Origin: E44-bin46 sp964354655
Lineage (GTDB): Bacteria > Chloroflexota > Dehalococcoidia > Dehalococcoidales > E44-bin46
DNA length: 64,000 nt
Reading direction: 5' to 3'
Assembly (NCBI GenBank): GCA_964354655.1
Contig: CAYHAL010000002.1
Location: forward strand, 1-64,000
Shown here: piece after piece, positions 8,613 through 17,268 of the stretch
How the letters are laid out: each line of letters begins with the position of its first letter
Position numbering within the stretch: position 1 is the first letter of the stretch
The notes under the pieces: model-generated
Seen by the model: only the letters and a program-made list of their open reading frames with translations
What the model was told of the DNA's origin: nothing
Database searches by the model: none
Position numbers and translations under genes: made by a program

Positions 8613-10550
8613 ATGAGAATGGGTTGGAGTCGTAATCTCATAATATTTATCGCTATTGCCATTGCCTGTATAGCCCTTTTTGCTTATTTCACACCGGCAA
8701 CCAAGAAGCCCGAGGAAATCCCTCTAGCTAAAGCTATAACCATGTCACAAAATGGTGAAATAGCGCAGATTAAAGATGAAGGCGATACCCTGCTTATTAC
8801 TACGACCGATGGCACGGAAATGAAGACAATCAAAGGTAATCTTACCTTGCTTGACCTCACCGACCTTGGGTTTGTCCTTCCTGAAGGGGGCTATGAAATA
8901 AAGCCGTCGGGCGGGCTTGACTGGAGCCTGGTGCTAAACTTCCTGCCGCTTATAGTCTTTGGCGGTCTGCTGTTCTTCCTGTTCCGCAGGGCTCAAGGGG
9001 CTAATACCCAAGCGATGAATTTTGGCCGCAGCCGAGCTCGTTTGTTCCCAGCCCACACCCCAACGGTAACCTTTGATGACGTCGCCGGGGTAGAGGAAGC
9101 TAAGCAAGAAGTCCAGGAAGTAGTAGAGTTCCTCAGGGCACGGGAGAAGTTTCAGCGACTAGGCGCCCGTATCCCAAAGGGGTTGCTGCTAATAGGTCCG
9201 CCAGGCACGGGAAAGACGTTACTAGCTCGGGCAATAGCCGGGGAAGCTGGGGTACCTTTCTTCTCGATTAGCGGTAGCGAATTCGTAGAGATGTTTGTTG
9301 GCGTTGGTGCCTCTAGGGTACGAGACCTCTTTGACCAAGCCAAACGCAATGCCCCATGCATTGTCTTCATTGATGAGATTGATGCTGTAGGTCGTCACCG
9401 TGGTGCCGGGCTCGGTGGTGGTCATGATGAGAGAGAACAAACCCTTAATCAGATCTTGACTGAGATGGACGGCTTTGACACCAATACCAACGTGATTGTC
9501 CTTGCCGCTACCAACCGCCCTGATATACTCGACCCGGCTTTACTCCGCCCCGGGCGCTTCGACCGCCGGGTAGTCCTAGACCGACCAGACATCAACGGTC
9601 GGGTAGCCATCCTTAAAGTCCATACTAACGGTAAGCCACTGGCTCAATCGGTTAATCTGGAGGTTCTAGCTAGACAGACAGCCGGCTTTAGTGGTGCTGA
9701 CCTAGCCAATCTGGTCAATGAGGCAGCTATTCTGGCTGCCAGGCGGGGCGGGCAGACTATTGATATGCAGGAGTTTGAGGAATCCATAGACCGGGTGATT
9801 GCCGGCCCGGAGAGGAAGAGCCGGCGGATAAGCCCTAAAGAAAAGGAAATCACCGCCTATCACGAGGCTGGACATGCCCTCGTCGCCAAAATGCTGCCTA
9901 ACGCTGACCCGGTGCATAAAATCTCAATCGTGGCTCGGGGAATATCCCTCGGTCATACTCGGCAACTACCCACTGAAGACCGATATCTGATGACGCGCTC
10001 TCAATTTAATGATATGTTAGCCACCTTCCTAGCCGGTCATACCGCTGAGAAGCTAATCTTCAATGAATCAACAACCGGGGCTTACGATGATATTGAGCGG
10101 GCAACCACCATGGCCCGCAGGATGGTGACTGAGTACGGAATGAGTGATAAACTAGGACCACGAACCTTCGGGCATAGGGAAGAACTAATCTTCCTCGGTC
10201 GTGAAATCACTGAGCAGAGGAACTATAGCGAGAAGATAGCCCAGGAGATTGATGAGGAAGTCCATAATATCATCCAGCACGCTTCCGAGGTAGCCGAAAA
10301 GATTCTAACTGAAAACAAGCCAAAATTAATCCATGTCGCTGAAACACTTATTGCTCGCGAGACCCTGGAGGGTGAAGAACTAGACTCATTACTTGCCCAG
10401 TCGGTACCAGCACCTCAGCCTAAAGCCACAATAACACCCACCCCAGCGCCAGCAGAGACCACCACCAAAACTAAGCCCATGCCCAAGGAGACACCAATCG
10501 TCCCTCAACCCCTCCCCAAACAAGCCCCGGCTACGCCGGAGATAGCATGA
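8613..10550 (+). CDS. ftsH: ATP-dependent zinc metalloprotease FtsH
   Basis: This membrane-bound AAA+ protease degrades membrane and regulatory proteins. The 645 residues contain transmembrane segments at about 8-24 and 106-124 around a periplasmic part. The AAA domain follows, with Walker A GPPGTGKT (about 195-202) and the second region of homology RPGRFDRRV. The zinc site HEAGH is at about 417-421. The last 50 or so residues are a Pro/Thr/Lys-rich tail, longer than in most FtsH proteins and probably disordered. An extended -10 promoter candidate, TGG-TATAAT, is at 8558-8566. The stop overlaps the moaE start by 4 nt (ATGA). Confidence 0.97.
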   Translation: MRMGWSRNLIIFIAIAIACIALFAYFTPATKKPEEIPLAKAITMSQNGEIAQIKDEGDTLLITTTDGTEMKTIKGNLTLLDLTDLGFVLPEGGYEIKPSGGLDWSLVLNFLPLIVFGGLLFFLFRRAQGANTQAMNFGRSRARLFPAHTPTVTFDDVAGVEEAKQEVQEVVEFLRAREKFQRLGARIPKGLLLIGPPGTGKTLLARAIAGEAGVPFFSISGSEFVEMFVGVGASRVRDLFDQAKRNAPCIVFIDEIDAVGRHRGAGLGGGHDEREQTLNQILTEMDGFDTNTNVIVLAATNRPDILDPALLRPGRFDRRVVLDRPDINGRVAILKVHTNGKPLAQSVNLEVLARQTAGFSGADLANLVNEAAILAARRGGQTIDMQEFEESIDRVIAGPERKSRRISPKEKEITAYHEAGHALVAKMLPNADPVHKISIVARGISLGHTRQLPTEDRYLMTRSQFNDMLATFLAGHTAEKLIFNESTTGAYDDIERATTMARRMVTEYGMSDKLGPRTFGHREELIFLGREITEQRNYSEKIAQEIDEEVHNIIQHASEVAEKILTENKPKLIHVAETLIARETLEGEELDSLLAQSVPAPQPKATITPTPAPAETTTKTKPMPKETPIVPQPLPKQAPATPEIA

Positions 10551-10954
10551 TAGAAATTACCCAAAAGCCTATCTCCCCTGAGCTTATGGTTAATAAAGTC
10601 AAGACCGATAGCAGTGGTTGTGTGGTCGCTTACATCGGGCTGATTCGCCAATATTCCCATGGTAAACAGACCCTTTCCGTAGAATATAGCGATACCGAGG
10701 GCAAGGCAGAAAAAAGGCTCCAGGAAATAGCCAGTGAAGCTAGGCAAAAATGGCAACTGAATAATATAGCTATATGCCATAGAATAGGCAGACTAAAAGT
10801 AGGGGATATTAATATCGTTATTGCTGTCGCTGCTGCCCATCGAGAGGAGGGCTTTGCCGCCTGTCAGTATGTTATTGACCGGTTCAAGCAAACATTACCT
10901 ACCCAGAAAAAGGAAACCTCCCAAGACGGTAGCATCTGCGTCGAGGGTGAATAG
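10547..10954 (+). CDS. moaE: Molybdopterin synthase catalytic subunit MoaE
   Basis: This 135-residue protein is the large subunit of molybdopterin synthase, which inserts sulfur from MoaD thiocarboxylate into precursor Z. Family motifs are seen: AYIGLIRQYS, VEYSDTEGKAEKRL, HRIGRLKVGD, AAHREEGF, and the active-site lysine region near QKKETSQDG. The start overlaps the ftsH stop by 4 nt, so the two are translationally coupled. No other molybdenum cofactor gene lies in the window, so moaD must be elsewhere. It ends 9 nt from the convergent polyprenyl synthetase gene. Confidence 0.93.
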   Translation: MIEITQKPISPELMVNKVKTDSSGCVVAYIGLIRQYSHGKQTLSVEYSDTEGKAEKRLQEIASEARQKWQLNNIAICHRIGRLKVGDINIVIAVAAAHREEGFAACQYVIDRFKQTLPTQKKETSQDGSICVEGE

Positions 10955-10963
10955 AGGAGCCCC

Positions 10964-11926
10964 CTATTTTCTTCGTTTTACCACATACTCAGCTAATTGT
11001 ATTAACGAGCGGCGACAAGCATTATCCGGCAATAGACTAAGATTTTGGCAAGCCTTGGCACAATAATCTGAGGCAACAGCATAGCACTCCTGAGGGATTG
11101 ACGAGTTACGAACCAGCTCCATTGCCAGTTCTATATTTTCCTGCCTATCCTCATTCTGAAACAATCTTCTTACTGGATTATCCTCAGGGTAGCGCTCCAA
11201 AAGAAGCATTGCCGGCAGGGTAAGGGTGCCTTGAGCCAGGTCTGAGCCGGTGGGCTTGCCCATTTCCTCCTCGGTGCCAATAAAGTCCAGAATATCGTCC
11301 ACAATCTGAAAGGCGATGCCAAGATTATGACCGTATTGTTTCAGTACCTCGACTGACCTTTCCGGAGCTTGGCTTAAAATTGCCCCCGACTCGGTAGCCA
11401 GAGAAATCAGAGACGCAGTCTTAGCCGAAATCCGTTGCAGGTATTGCTGACGAGTCTGCTCTAAATTAAAGGCGTTAAAGGCTTGGTTCAGCTCTCCGCC
11501 AGAAAGGGTCATATAGGTTTGGGCAAAGAGCCTTATCACCTGCAGATTTTGAGTTTCAGCGACCAGCTCTTGTGACTTAGCCAGCAGGTAGTCCCCAAAC
11601 AGAATTGCTTTGTCTTCACCCCACACCTTATTAACCGTGGGATAACCACGGCGAACCAAGGAATTATCAATAACATCATCATGAACCAGGGTAGCGGTAT
11701 GCAGAACCTCAACCGCCGTAGCCATAGGCAAAAGGCAACCAAGGTCGTAGTGATAAAACTTGCCCGATAGAAGAACCAGAGCCGGGCGAATCCTCTTACC
11801 ACTGTTCTTCAGGGTATAATCCAACAGCTTAGACAGTTGGGGAGAACCAACCTTGCAGACTGACCTCAGCCTATCCTCTACCCTGACTAAGTCCCCCTGA
11901 ATCGGTTCATAAATTGTGCTCAACAT
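10964..11926 (-). CDS. Polyprenyl diphosphate synthase
   Basis: This 320-residue trans-prenyltransferase builds isoprenoid chains from isopentenyl diphosphate. The first aspartate-rich motif is LVHDDVIDN and the second is VDDILDF; GGKR-like SGKRIRPALV is near residue 42. Length and motifs fit heptaprenyl/octaprenyl synthases used for quinone side chains, but chain length cannot be read directly. The start overlaps the metG stop by 20 nt, so the genes form one operon, rsmI excepted. Confidence 0.93.
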   Translation of the reverse strand: MLSTIYEPIQGDLVRVEDRLRSVCKVGSPQLSKLLDYTLKNSGKRIRPALVLLSGKFYHYDLGCLLPMATAVEVLHTATLVHDDVIDNSLVRRGYPTVNKVWGEDKAILFGDYLLAKSQELVAETQNLQVIRLFAQTYMTLSGGELNQAFNAFNLEQTRQQYLQRISAKTASLISLATESGAILSQAPERSVEVLKQYGHNLGIAFQIVDDILDFIGTEEEMGKPTGSDLAQGTLTLPAMLLLERYPEDNPVRRLFQNEDRQENIELAMELVRNSSIPQECYAVASDYCAKACQNLSLLPDNACRRSLIQLAEYVVKRRK

Positions 11927-13610
11927 GCCCCAACCGGCTAACCTCCTCTTCTATCAACCCTTCATCCAATTTGGAGAATAGGGGCTCAGGGGGGAGTAAT
12001 TTCTGCCCCGGTGATGGGAAACGTGGCTGCCAGCTGTCATCCTCCACGCTACCCTCAAAGCCAAGATACTGGTGCAGCTTCTGAGAGCTAAAGGGCAGGA
12101 AGGGATACAGCACCATCCTGAGGCACGAAATAACTGAAATGGCGACATATAATGCAGTGGCGGCAGCTTGCCTATCCTCGTTAATTACCTTCCACGGTGA
12201 TTTCTCTTCCAAGTAGCGATTAGCCTCCTGAGCTAAGGACATAGCCGACCTCATTGCTTCCCTAAAATGGCATTGGTAAAGAAGCTTATCTACGGTATTA
12301 ACGGTCTCCTTAGCCGCATCAATAACCACCTGACTACGGCTATCAAATCCCCCGGGTACTGGGACACAGCCGTCAAAGCTACGATAGACAAAAGCGAGCA
12401 CCCGGTGAACCAAGTTTCCGTAGGTAGCTACCAGCTCATCGTTATTCCGTCGAAAAAACTCACGCCACGAAAAATCGGTATCCGCTGTCTCTGGCATGCT
12501 TATGGATAACAGGTAACGCAATGGGTCAGGCTCATAGTGTGAGAGATAATCAGGTAACCACACTGCCCAGTTTCGACTGGTAGAAAGCTTCTTGCCCTCA
12601 ATAGTTAAGAACTCGTTAGCCGGCACATCACAGGGGAGATTAAGCCCACCGTAGCCCATCAGCATCGCTGGCCAGACGAGAGTATGAAACGGAATATTAT
12701 CCTTACCAATAAAATAGTAGCTTTTCGCCTCATTACCCTGCCAGTAAGAGCGCCACTTCCCCTCATCCCCGCTGGACTTAGCCCACTCCTTAGTCGCCGA
12801 AAGGTAGCCAATGACCGCCTCAAACCACACATAAAGGCGCTTGCCCTCAAAGCCATCCAGCGGCACGGTTACCCCCCAATTTATATCCCGAGTGATAGCC
12901 CTGTCCTTCAGCCCCTCTTTTAGATAGCGATTGGTAAGATTATAAACGTCCGGTCGCCATTGATTCTGCTCGCTCACCCAGGCGGAAAGTCTGTCCTGAA
13001 AAGCACTCAATCTAAAAAAGAAATGCTCTGAATCCCTAAACCGGGGGGTGGCAGCACATAGTTTACAGCGGGGGTCAATCAGTTCAGCCGGAGTTATGGG
13101 CTTACCACATCCATCGCACTGGTCACCCCTGGCTCCAGAAGAGTGGCAGTATGGACAGGTGCCCTCAACATAGCGGTCGCTCAAGAAACGCTGGCAATGA
13201 GGACAAAAGGGCTGGGACACAGTAGCCTTATAAATATAGCCTTTATTCAACAGGGTGAGAAAAAAGTCATGTGATACCTCAGCATGATTAGCCGTGCCGG
13301 TCCGGGTAAATAAATCGAAGGAAATGCCTAACTTCTGCCACGAATCAAGAAACTGCTGATGATACTGACTGACTATTTCTTCGGGCTTCTTCCCCTCTTG
13401 CTCAGCCTTGATAGTTATTGGTGTGCCATGCTGGTCTGAACCCGATACCATTAATACCTCGTCACCCTTAATGCGATGGTAGCGGGCAAATATATCTGAT
13501 GGCAAATATGCCCCAGCAATATGACCCAGATGCAATGGCCCATCGGCATAAGGCCAAGCCACCCCAATAAAAATTCTCTCGCCCATAATCTTCTTTCTAA
13601 CTAATCTCAT
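11907..13610 (-). CDS. metG: Methionyl-tRNA synthetase
   Basis: This class I synthetase charges both initiator and elongator tRNA-Met. The 567 residues contain the HIGH-type motif GPLHLGHIAGAYLP near the N-terminus and the KMSKS-type motif GKKLSTSRN. A zinc insertion with four CxxC-like pairs (CPHC, CPYC, CDGC, CKLC; about 127-181) marks the MetG1, E. coli-like class. There is no C-terminal tRNA-binding (EMAP) domain. The chosen ATG overlaps the stop of the upstream 65-residue gene as ATGA; an in-frame ATG nine codons on (13586) is an alternative. Confidence 0.96.
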   Translation of the reverse strand: MRLVRKKIMGERIFIGVAWPYADGPLHLGHIAGAYLPSDIFARYHRIKGDEVLMVSGSDQHGTPITIKAEQEGKKPEEIVSQYHQQFLDSWQKLGISFDLFTRTGTANHAEVSHDFFLTLLNKGYIYKATVSQPFCPHCQRFLSDRYVEGTCPYCHSSGARGDQCDGCGKPITPAELIDPRCKLCAATPRFRDSEHFFFRLSAFQDRLSAWVSEQNQWRPDVYNLTNRYLKEGLKDRAITRDINWGVTVPLDGFEGKRLYVWFEAVIGYLSATKEWAKSSGDEGKWRSYWQGNEAKSYYFIGKDNIPFHTLVWPAMLMGYGGLNLPCDVPANEFLTIEGKKLSTSRNWAVWLPDYLSHYEPDPLRYLLSISMPETADTDFSWREFFRRNNDELVATYGNLVHRVLAFVYRSFDGCVPVPGGFDSRSQVVIDAAKETVNTVDKLLYQCHFREAMRSAMSLAQEANRYLEEKSPWKVINEDRQAAATALYVAISVISCLRMVLYPFLPFSSQKLHQYLGFEGSVEDDSWQPRFPSPGQKLLPPEPLFSKLDEGLIEEEVSRLGHVEHNL

Positions 13611-13804
13611 TCAGGGAAGAAGGTCAGTATCCGCTCACCCTTCTCCTCTTTATAATAAGCGTAACCCCTTTTCAGGCTACAATCCACGCATAAGCGTAAC
13701 TCCTCACCTTCCTCCTCAATAACCAAATAACGCTCGGCATGCGGCATAATTCGGTGACAGTCATCGCACCGCACATCCCCTAAAGATATACAACCTCGGC
13801 GCAT
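13607..13804 (-). CDS. Small CxxC zinc-ribbon-like protein
   Basis: This 65-residue protein has two cysteine pairs, CDDC (about 13-16) and CVDC (about 39-42), arranged like a treble-clef or ribbon zinc site. The rest is charged. A GGGGGG ribosome site precedes the ATG by about 8 nt, and the stop overlaps the metG start as ATGA. This tight coupling supports a real gene. The family is not recognised, and no function is proposed beyond zinc binding. Confidence 0.75.
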   Translation of the reverse strand: MRRGCISLGDVRCDDCHRIMPHAERYLVIEEEGEELRLCVDCSLKRGYAYYKEEKGERILTFFPE

Positions 13805-13844
13805 GTAATAACCCCCCAGACTTTAATTTTTACACCTAAAAATC

Positions 13845-14660
13845 TCAAGGTAGCTTAAGCCAGGCGCGATAAAGCTCCCTCTTTGATAACCCGGTTTCCC
13901 CAGCTACCTTGGCTATCGCTTCCTTAGCCGCTACCCCAGACAGTCGCAGACTTTGTAACTGCCCCTCAATAGCCTCGGTCAATTGTGGCTTCTCCTTCTC
14001 CCCCTTGCCATCAATAACTAGGGTAAACTCTCCCCTGGGCTGGGTAAAGTGTTCTATAGCCTGGCTTATTGTCCCCCGGAAGACCTCTTCATGAATCTTG
14101 GTAAGTTCACGACAAACGGCTACTTTTCTATCTCCAAGAACCAGCAATATATCATTTAAGGCAGCCCGTAGCCGATGGGGAGACTCCAGGACAACTATAG
14201 TACCATATTCATCAGCCACCGTTTCTAGTAGCCGCCGTCGACTACCAGCCTTGTGGGGCAGAAAATCAATGCAGGTAAATCTCTCCGTGGGCAGCCCGGA
14301 GATTGCCAGCGCAGTGATAACCACCGAAGGTCCAGGAACGGGAACCACCGGGATACCCCGGCGATTAGCTGCCAAAATCAATTCGTAGCCAGGGTCAGAT
14401 ATGCCTGGCATACCAGCGTCACAAACCAGCGCCACATCCCCACCTTCAAGGCAATCTAAAATATAGTCCAGCTTAGTCCATTTATTGTTCTCGTGGTAGC
14501 TTGTCACCGGTGTCTTAATCTCATACTTGGCAAGAAGCTGCTTCGTCCTCCGGGTGTCCTCAGCGGCAATAAGCTTCACCTCCCGCAGGGTGCGTAAAGC
14601 ACGCAACGAGATGTCCTCCAGATTACCAATAGGCGTCGCCACAACATAAAGGGATGGCAT
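13845..14660 (-). CDS. rsmI: 16S rRNA (cytidine-1402 2'-O)-methyltransferase
   Basis: This tetrapyrrole-methylase-fold enzyme methylates the ribose of C1402 in 16S rRNA. The 271 residues start with LYVVATPIGNLEDISLRALR and contain AEDTRRTKQLL, LVCDAGMPGISDPG and VPGPSVVITALAISGLP, all family motifs. The length is usual. The downstream small zinc gene and metG follow in the same direction after 41 nt. The 131-nt divergent gap to the first degV holds promoter elements for that gene. Confidence 0.96.
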   Translation of the reverse strand: MPSLYVVATPIGNLEDISLRALRTLREVKLIAAEDTRRTKQLLAKYEIKTPVTSYHENNKWTKLDYILDCLEGGDVALVCDAGMPGISDPGYELILAANRRGIPVVPVPGPSVVITALAISGLPTERFTCIDFLPHKAGSRRRLLETVADEYGTIVVLESPHRLRAALNDILLVLGDRKVAVCRELTKIHEEVFRGTISQAIEHFTQPRGEFTLVIDGKGEKEKPQLTEAIEGQLQSLRLSGVAAKEAIAKVAGETGLSKRELYRAWLKLP

Positions 14661-14718
14661 GACTTATCCTTCCCAGCTTAGCTATTATAACCTATACTTT
14701 ATCACTCATCTATACTGA

Positions 14719-14747
14719 TTGACAAAATGTTTATTATCGCCTAGCAT
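14719..14747 (+). promoter_or_regulatory. Promoter of first degV
   Basis: TTGACA at 14719-14724, a 17-nt spacer and TAGCAT at 14742-14747. The CTGATTGACAAA context is shared with the promoter of the next degV at 15805, which fits duplication of gene and promoter together. Confidence 0.65.
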
Positions 14748-14791
14748 TACTTATATCTTCTCTATTATATTAGGAAAAGGGGAGGTTAATA

Positions 14792-15655
14792 ATGAAAGAG
14801 GTAATGGTTATTACTGATAGCTTATCTTCCATATCCCCGGAGTTATCCGAGGAATATGATGTTATAGTGGTACCCTACCATCTCATCTTGGATGGCAAGG
14901 ATTACCTGGATAACACCTTTGATAGAGAGCAGCTATTCGCCCGACTTGAGTCCTACCAGAACCTGCCTACTCACTCAGCTTGCAGTACAGGTGAGATACT
15001 GAAAGCCTACAGGAAGGCTAGTGAAAAAGCAAAGGGCATCCTATTTATTTCATTATCCTCAAGAGTGTCCGCAGACTATAATGCGGCGCTACAAGCTAAA
15101 GAGACGGCAAAGCGGGAATTGCCCGACACCGCCATTGAAGTGGCCGATTCCCTCGCCGTTGGCGGCGGGGAGCTGCTTGTTGTTCTGGCTGCTGCCAGAG
15201 CCGCCAATGAAGGCAAAAGCCTATCAGAGGTGGCTGAGATTGCTCGCCGACTAGCTCAGCAGGTAACCTTTATAATTGTGCCACAGACTCTATTCTTCCT
15301 TGAAAGGGCGGGGAGGTCAGGTGGAGAACCGGGCATAGCCAAAGCTCCAATCCCGATATACCCCCTTTTGGCAATGGATGCCGCCTCTGGTGAAGCCGGG
15401 AGGAAATTCATGTCCAAGCATAGAACTAAAGCCAAGGCAATAGAAGCGCTGCTGGAGATGGTGAAGGAAAAATGCGGAAACAAGAAGCTACACGCCGCCA
15501 TCAACTATACCAACAACCCTGAAGAAGCCAAGGCATTGAAGAAGCTCCTCTCCCAGTTTGAAGTAAGCGAACTCCATATCACGCCGTGGTCATTAGTAGG
15601 CTCTGTGGTATGTGGACCACGCAGTGTATCACTGGGATTTTATAGCGAAGATTAA
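14792..15655 (+). CDS. DegV family fatty-acid-binding protein 1
   Basis: DegV/FakB proteins bind a single fatty acid between two domains and present it to the kinase FakA, which makes acyl-phosphate. This copy has 287 residues. The N-terminus VMVITDSLSS matches the family DSS motif. The loop after residue 55 reads PTHSACSTGEIL, where typical FakB proteins have TSQPSPGEF. FLERAGRSGG stands for the usual YLxxGGRI motif. It ends in GFYSED, like copies 2 and 3. The start has a strong ribosome site (AAAAGGGGAGG). The bound lipid is unknown, and no fakA gene is in the window. Confidence 0.92.
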   Translation: MKEVMVITDSLSSISPELSEEYDVIVVPYHLILDGKDYLDNTFDREQLFARLESYQNLPTHSACSTGEILKAYRKASEKAKGILFISLSSRVSADYNAALQAKETAKRELPDTAIEVADSLAVGGGELLVVLAAARAANEGKSLSEVAEIARRLAQQVTFIIVPQTLFFLERAGRSGGEPGIAKAPIPIYPLLAMDAASGEAGRKFMSKHRTKAKAIEALLEMVKEKCGNKKLHAAINYTNNPEEAKALKKLLSQFEVSELHITPWSLVGSVVCGPRSVSLGFYSED

Positions 15656-15700
15656 AAGGCACCCCTCCGTCTATAACCATAACCTGCCTCTTGATATAAT

Positions 15701-15797
15701 GGCTTGGTCACTAGATAAGAAAGCTATCACTGGGTTGCGTCTTTGGCTATTTTGTTATTGCTAGCCCGCTTCACAAAAACCTATTGTCAAACTAAAG
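15701..15797. repeat. Duplicated 3' flank of degV 1
   Basis: This roughly 97-nt non-coding stretch recurs after the second degV at 16773-16870. Shared blocks include GTCTTTGGCTATTTTG, TTATTGCT and AACTAAAG. It shows that the two forward degV genes arose by tandem duplication that included the downstream flank. Confidence 0.85.
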
Positions 15798-15804
15798 TTC
15801 CTGA

Positions 15805-15833
15805 TTGACAAAGCCTCTATCATTATTTACAAT
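15805..15833 (+). promoter_or_regulatory. Promoter of second degV
   Basis: TTGACA (15805-15810), a 17-nt spacer and TACAAT (15828-15833), a near-consensus sigma-70-type promoter 46 nt ahead of the ATG. Confidence 0.75.
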
Positions 15834-15879
15834 CAAACTACTCGTATTATAAAAGCTATATCAACAAAGGAGGTTGATA

Positions 15880-16737
15880 ATGAAAAAAGTAGCTATTATA
15901 GTTGACAGTATTGCCGTAATACCACCAGAGGTAACAGAAAAATATGACATCACAGTATTACCTTTCCATATTGCTATGGAGGGCAAGGATTACCTAGACA
16001 CCACCATAGATAAGGAGCAGCTCTATTCCCGAATTATGAGCAAGCAACTGCCTACCGTTGCACCCCCCTCCCCAGGGGAGATGTCAGAAGCCTTTAGGCA
16101 GGTAAGCCAAAGGGCAAAGGCTATTATATATATCACCATGACCTCCGGCTTCTCCGGGGAATATGAAAGGGCAAAGGGAGTTAGAAGTAGCGTTGAGAAG
16201 GAATTGCCTGGCATCGCCATTGAGGTGATTGATTCCCTCACCACCACCTGCGCTGAGGCGCTTATCACCATTGAGGCGGCAAAAGCGGCAAGTCAAGGCA
16301 AGAGCTTCCCTGAGGTGGTAGAGATTGCTCGTCAGATGGTGAAGCGGGTGACCGCACTCTCAGTGCGAGATTCCCTTTATTATTTTGATAAGTCCGGAAG
16401 ATTGGGTAAGGAACGCCCCCTAGCTGGCTCCCCGATTCCTCTAGCACCAGTCTTGGAGATAGATGCTTCCACTGGTGGAGTGACGCAGGCTGTGTCAAAG
16501 CATAGAACTGTAGCTAAAGCTGTAGAAAATACGCTTGCCATAATGAAGAAGAGAAGCGCAAACAAGAAATTGCATGCTTTACTAGGGCACGCCTATAAGC
16601 CCGATACGGCAGAGGAACTGAAAGAGAAGGTATTGTCCGAATTCCAACTTGCTGAATTCTATCTCACTGAAGTTTCGCCTGTAGCCGCTATCATAAATGG
16701 ACCATACATTGATTTGGGGTTCTTTACCGAAGATTGA
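15880..16737 (+). CDS. DegV family fatty-acid-binding protein 2
   Basis: This copy has 285 residues when started at the ATG at 15880, which has an ideal AAGGAGGT site 5 nt upstream; a longer frame from TTG at 15874 would overlap that site and is rejected. It starts KKVAIIVDSI and has PTVAPPSPGEMSE in the fatty-acid loop, closer to the family TSQPSPGE pattern than copy 1. YYFDKSGRLG fills the GGRI position. It ends GFFTED. Its own strong promoter means it can be expressed apart from copy 1. Confidence 0.92.
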   Translation: MKKVAIIVDSIAVIPPEVTEKYDITVLPFHIAMEGKDYLDTTIDKEQLYSRIMSKQLPTVAPPSPGEMSEAFRQVSQRAKAIIYITMTSGFSGEYERAKGVRSSVEKELPGIAIEVIDSLTTTCAEALITIEAAKAASQGKSFPEVVEIARQMVKRVTALSVRDSLYYFDKSGRLGKERPLAGSPIPLAPVLEIDASTGGVTQAVSKHRTVAKAVENTLAIMKKRSANKKLHALLGHAYKPDTAEELKEKVLSEFQLAEFYLTEVSPVAAIINGPYIDLGFFTED

Positions 16738-16772
16738 AAGCCCCCTCATCCGCCATAATAACCTAAATTACT

Positions 16773-16870
16773 AGCTTGGTCGCTAGAGAAGAAAGCTATT
16801 TCTGGGTTATGTCTTTGGCTATTTTGTTATTGCTCGCCCGGCTTCTCCAAAACCTATCATTAAACTAAAG
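16773..16870. repeat. Duplicated 3' flank of degV 2
   Basis: This is the second copy of the flank seen at 15701-15797, with scattered substitutions. It has no long open frame. It is followed directly by repeat R3. Confidence 0.85.
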
Positions 16871-16878
16871 AGGTTGTA

Positions 16879-17205
16879 TTAACCTCACCCCCTTTAGATT
16901 TTTATTGGTAACCCTATCCCCTTTGTCCCCTTCCCCTTGATAAGGGGAAGGGGAATCAATTGTATAAGGGAGGCTTCGCCTCTCTTTGACTCTCCGTAAT
17001 TATGAATATATATTCCTATCAAGGGGGAAGAGACTTTAGAGAGAAGCCTTGCCTCTTTTTGACTCTCCCAGCTTCAAGAAGTGTTAGCTCTCCCACCCCC
17101 AATAACCGGGTGTTTAAGAGGGGCAAAGCCCCTCTCTTACCTACACTCCCCCTTCCCTTATTAAGGGAAGGGGGACAGGGGGATAGGTTGCTAAATAATC
17201 TCAAC
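16879..17205. repeat. Intergenic palindromic repeat, copy R3
   Basis: Edge AACCTCACCCCCTTTAG, then a CCCCTTCCCC-TTGATAA-GGGGAAGGGG palindrome, GGAGGCTTCGCCTCTC hairpins, AGAGGGGCAAAGCCCCTCT and CCCCCTTCCC-TTATTAA-GGGAAGGGGG, ending GGGGGATAGGTTGCTAAA. It is one of two full copies that lie between codirectional genes. The middle is partly degenerate. Confidence 0.88.
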
Positions 17206-17214
17206 TAGAGTTCC

Positions 17215-17244
17215 TTGACTTTGAACTACTGCCTCTGATATAGT
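17215..17244 (+). promoter_or_regulatory. Promoter of guaB3
   Basis: TTGACT (17215-17220), an 18-nt spacer and TATAGT (17239-17244), just outside the R3 repeat and 25 nt before the guaB3 ATG. The leader is therefore very short. Confidence 0.65.
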
Positions 17245-17268
17245 TGCTGTTTAAGAAAGGACGGCAAA

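Noticed and set aside
17002..17208. Open frames on both strands at 17.0-17.2 kb
   Set aside because: They are produced by the palindromes of repeat R3 and have no gene-like composition.
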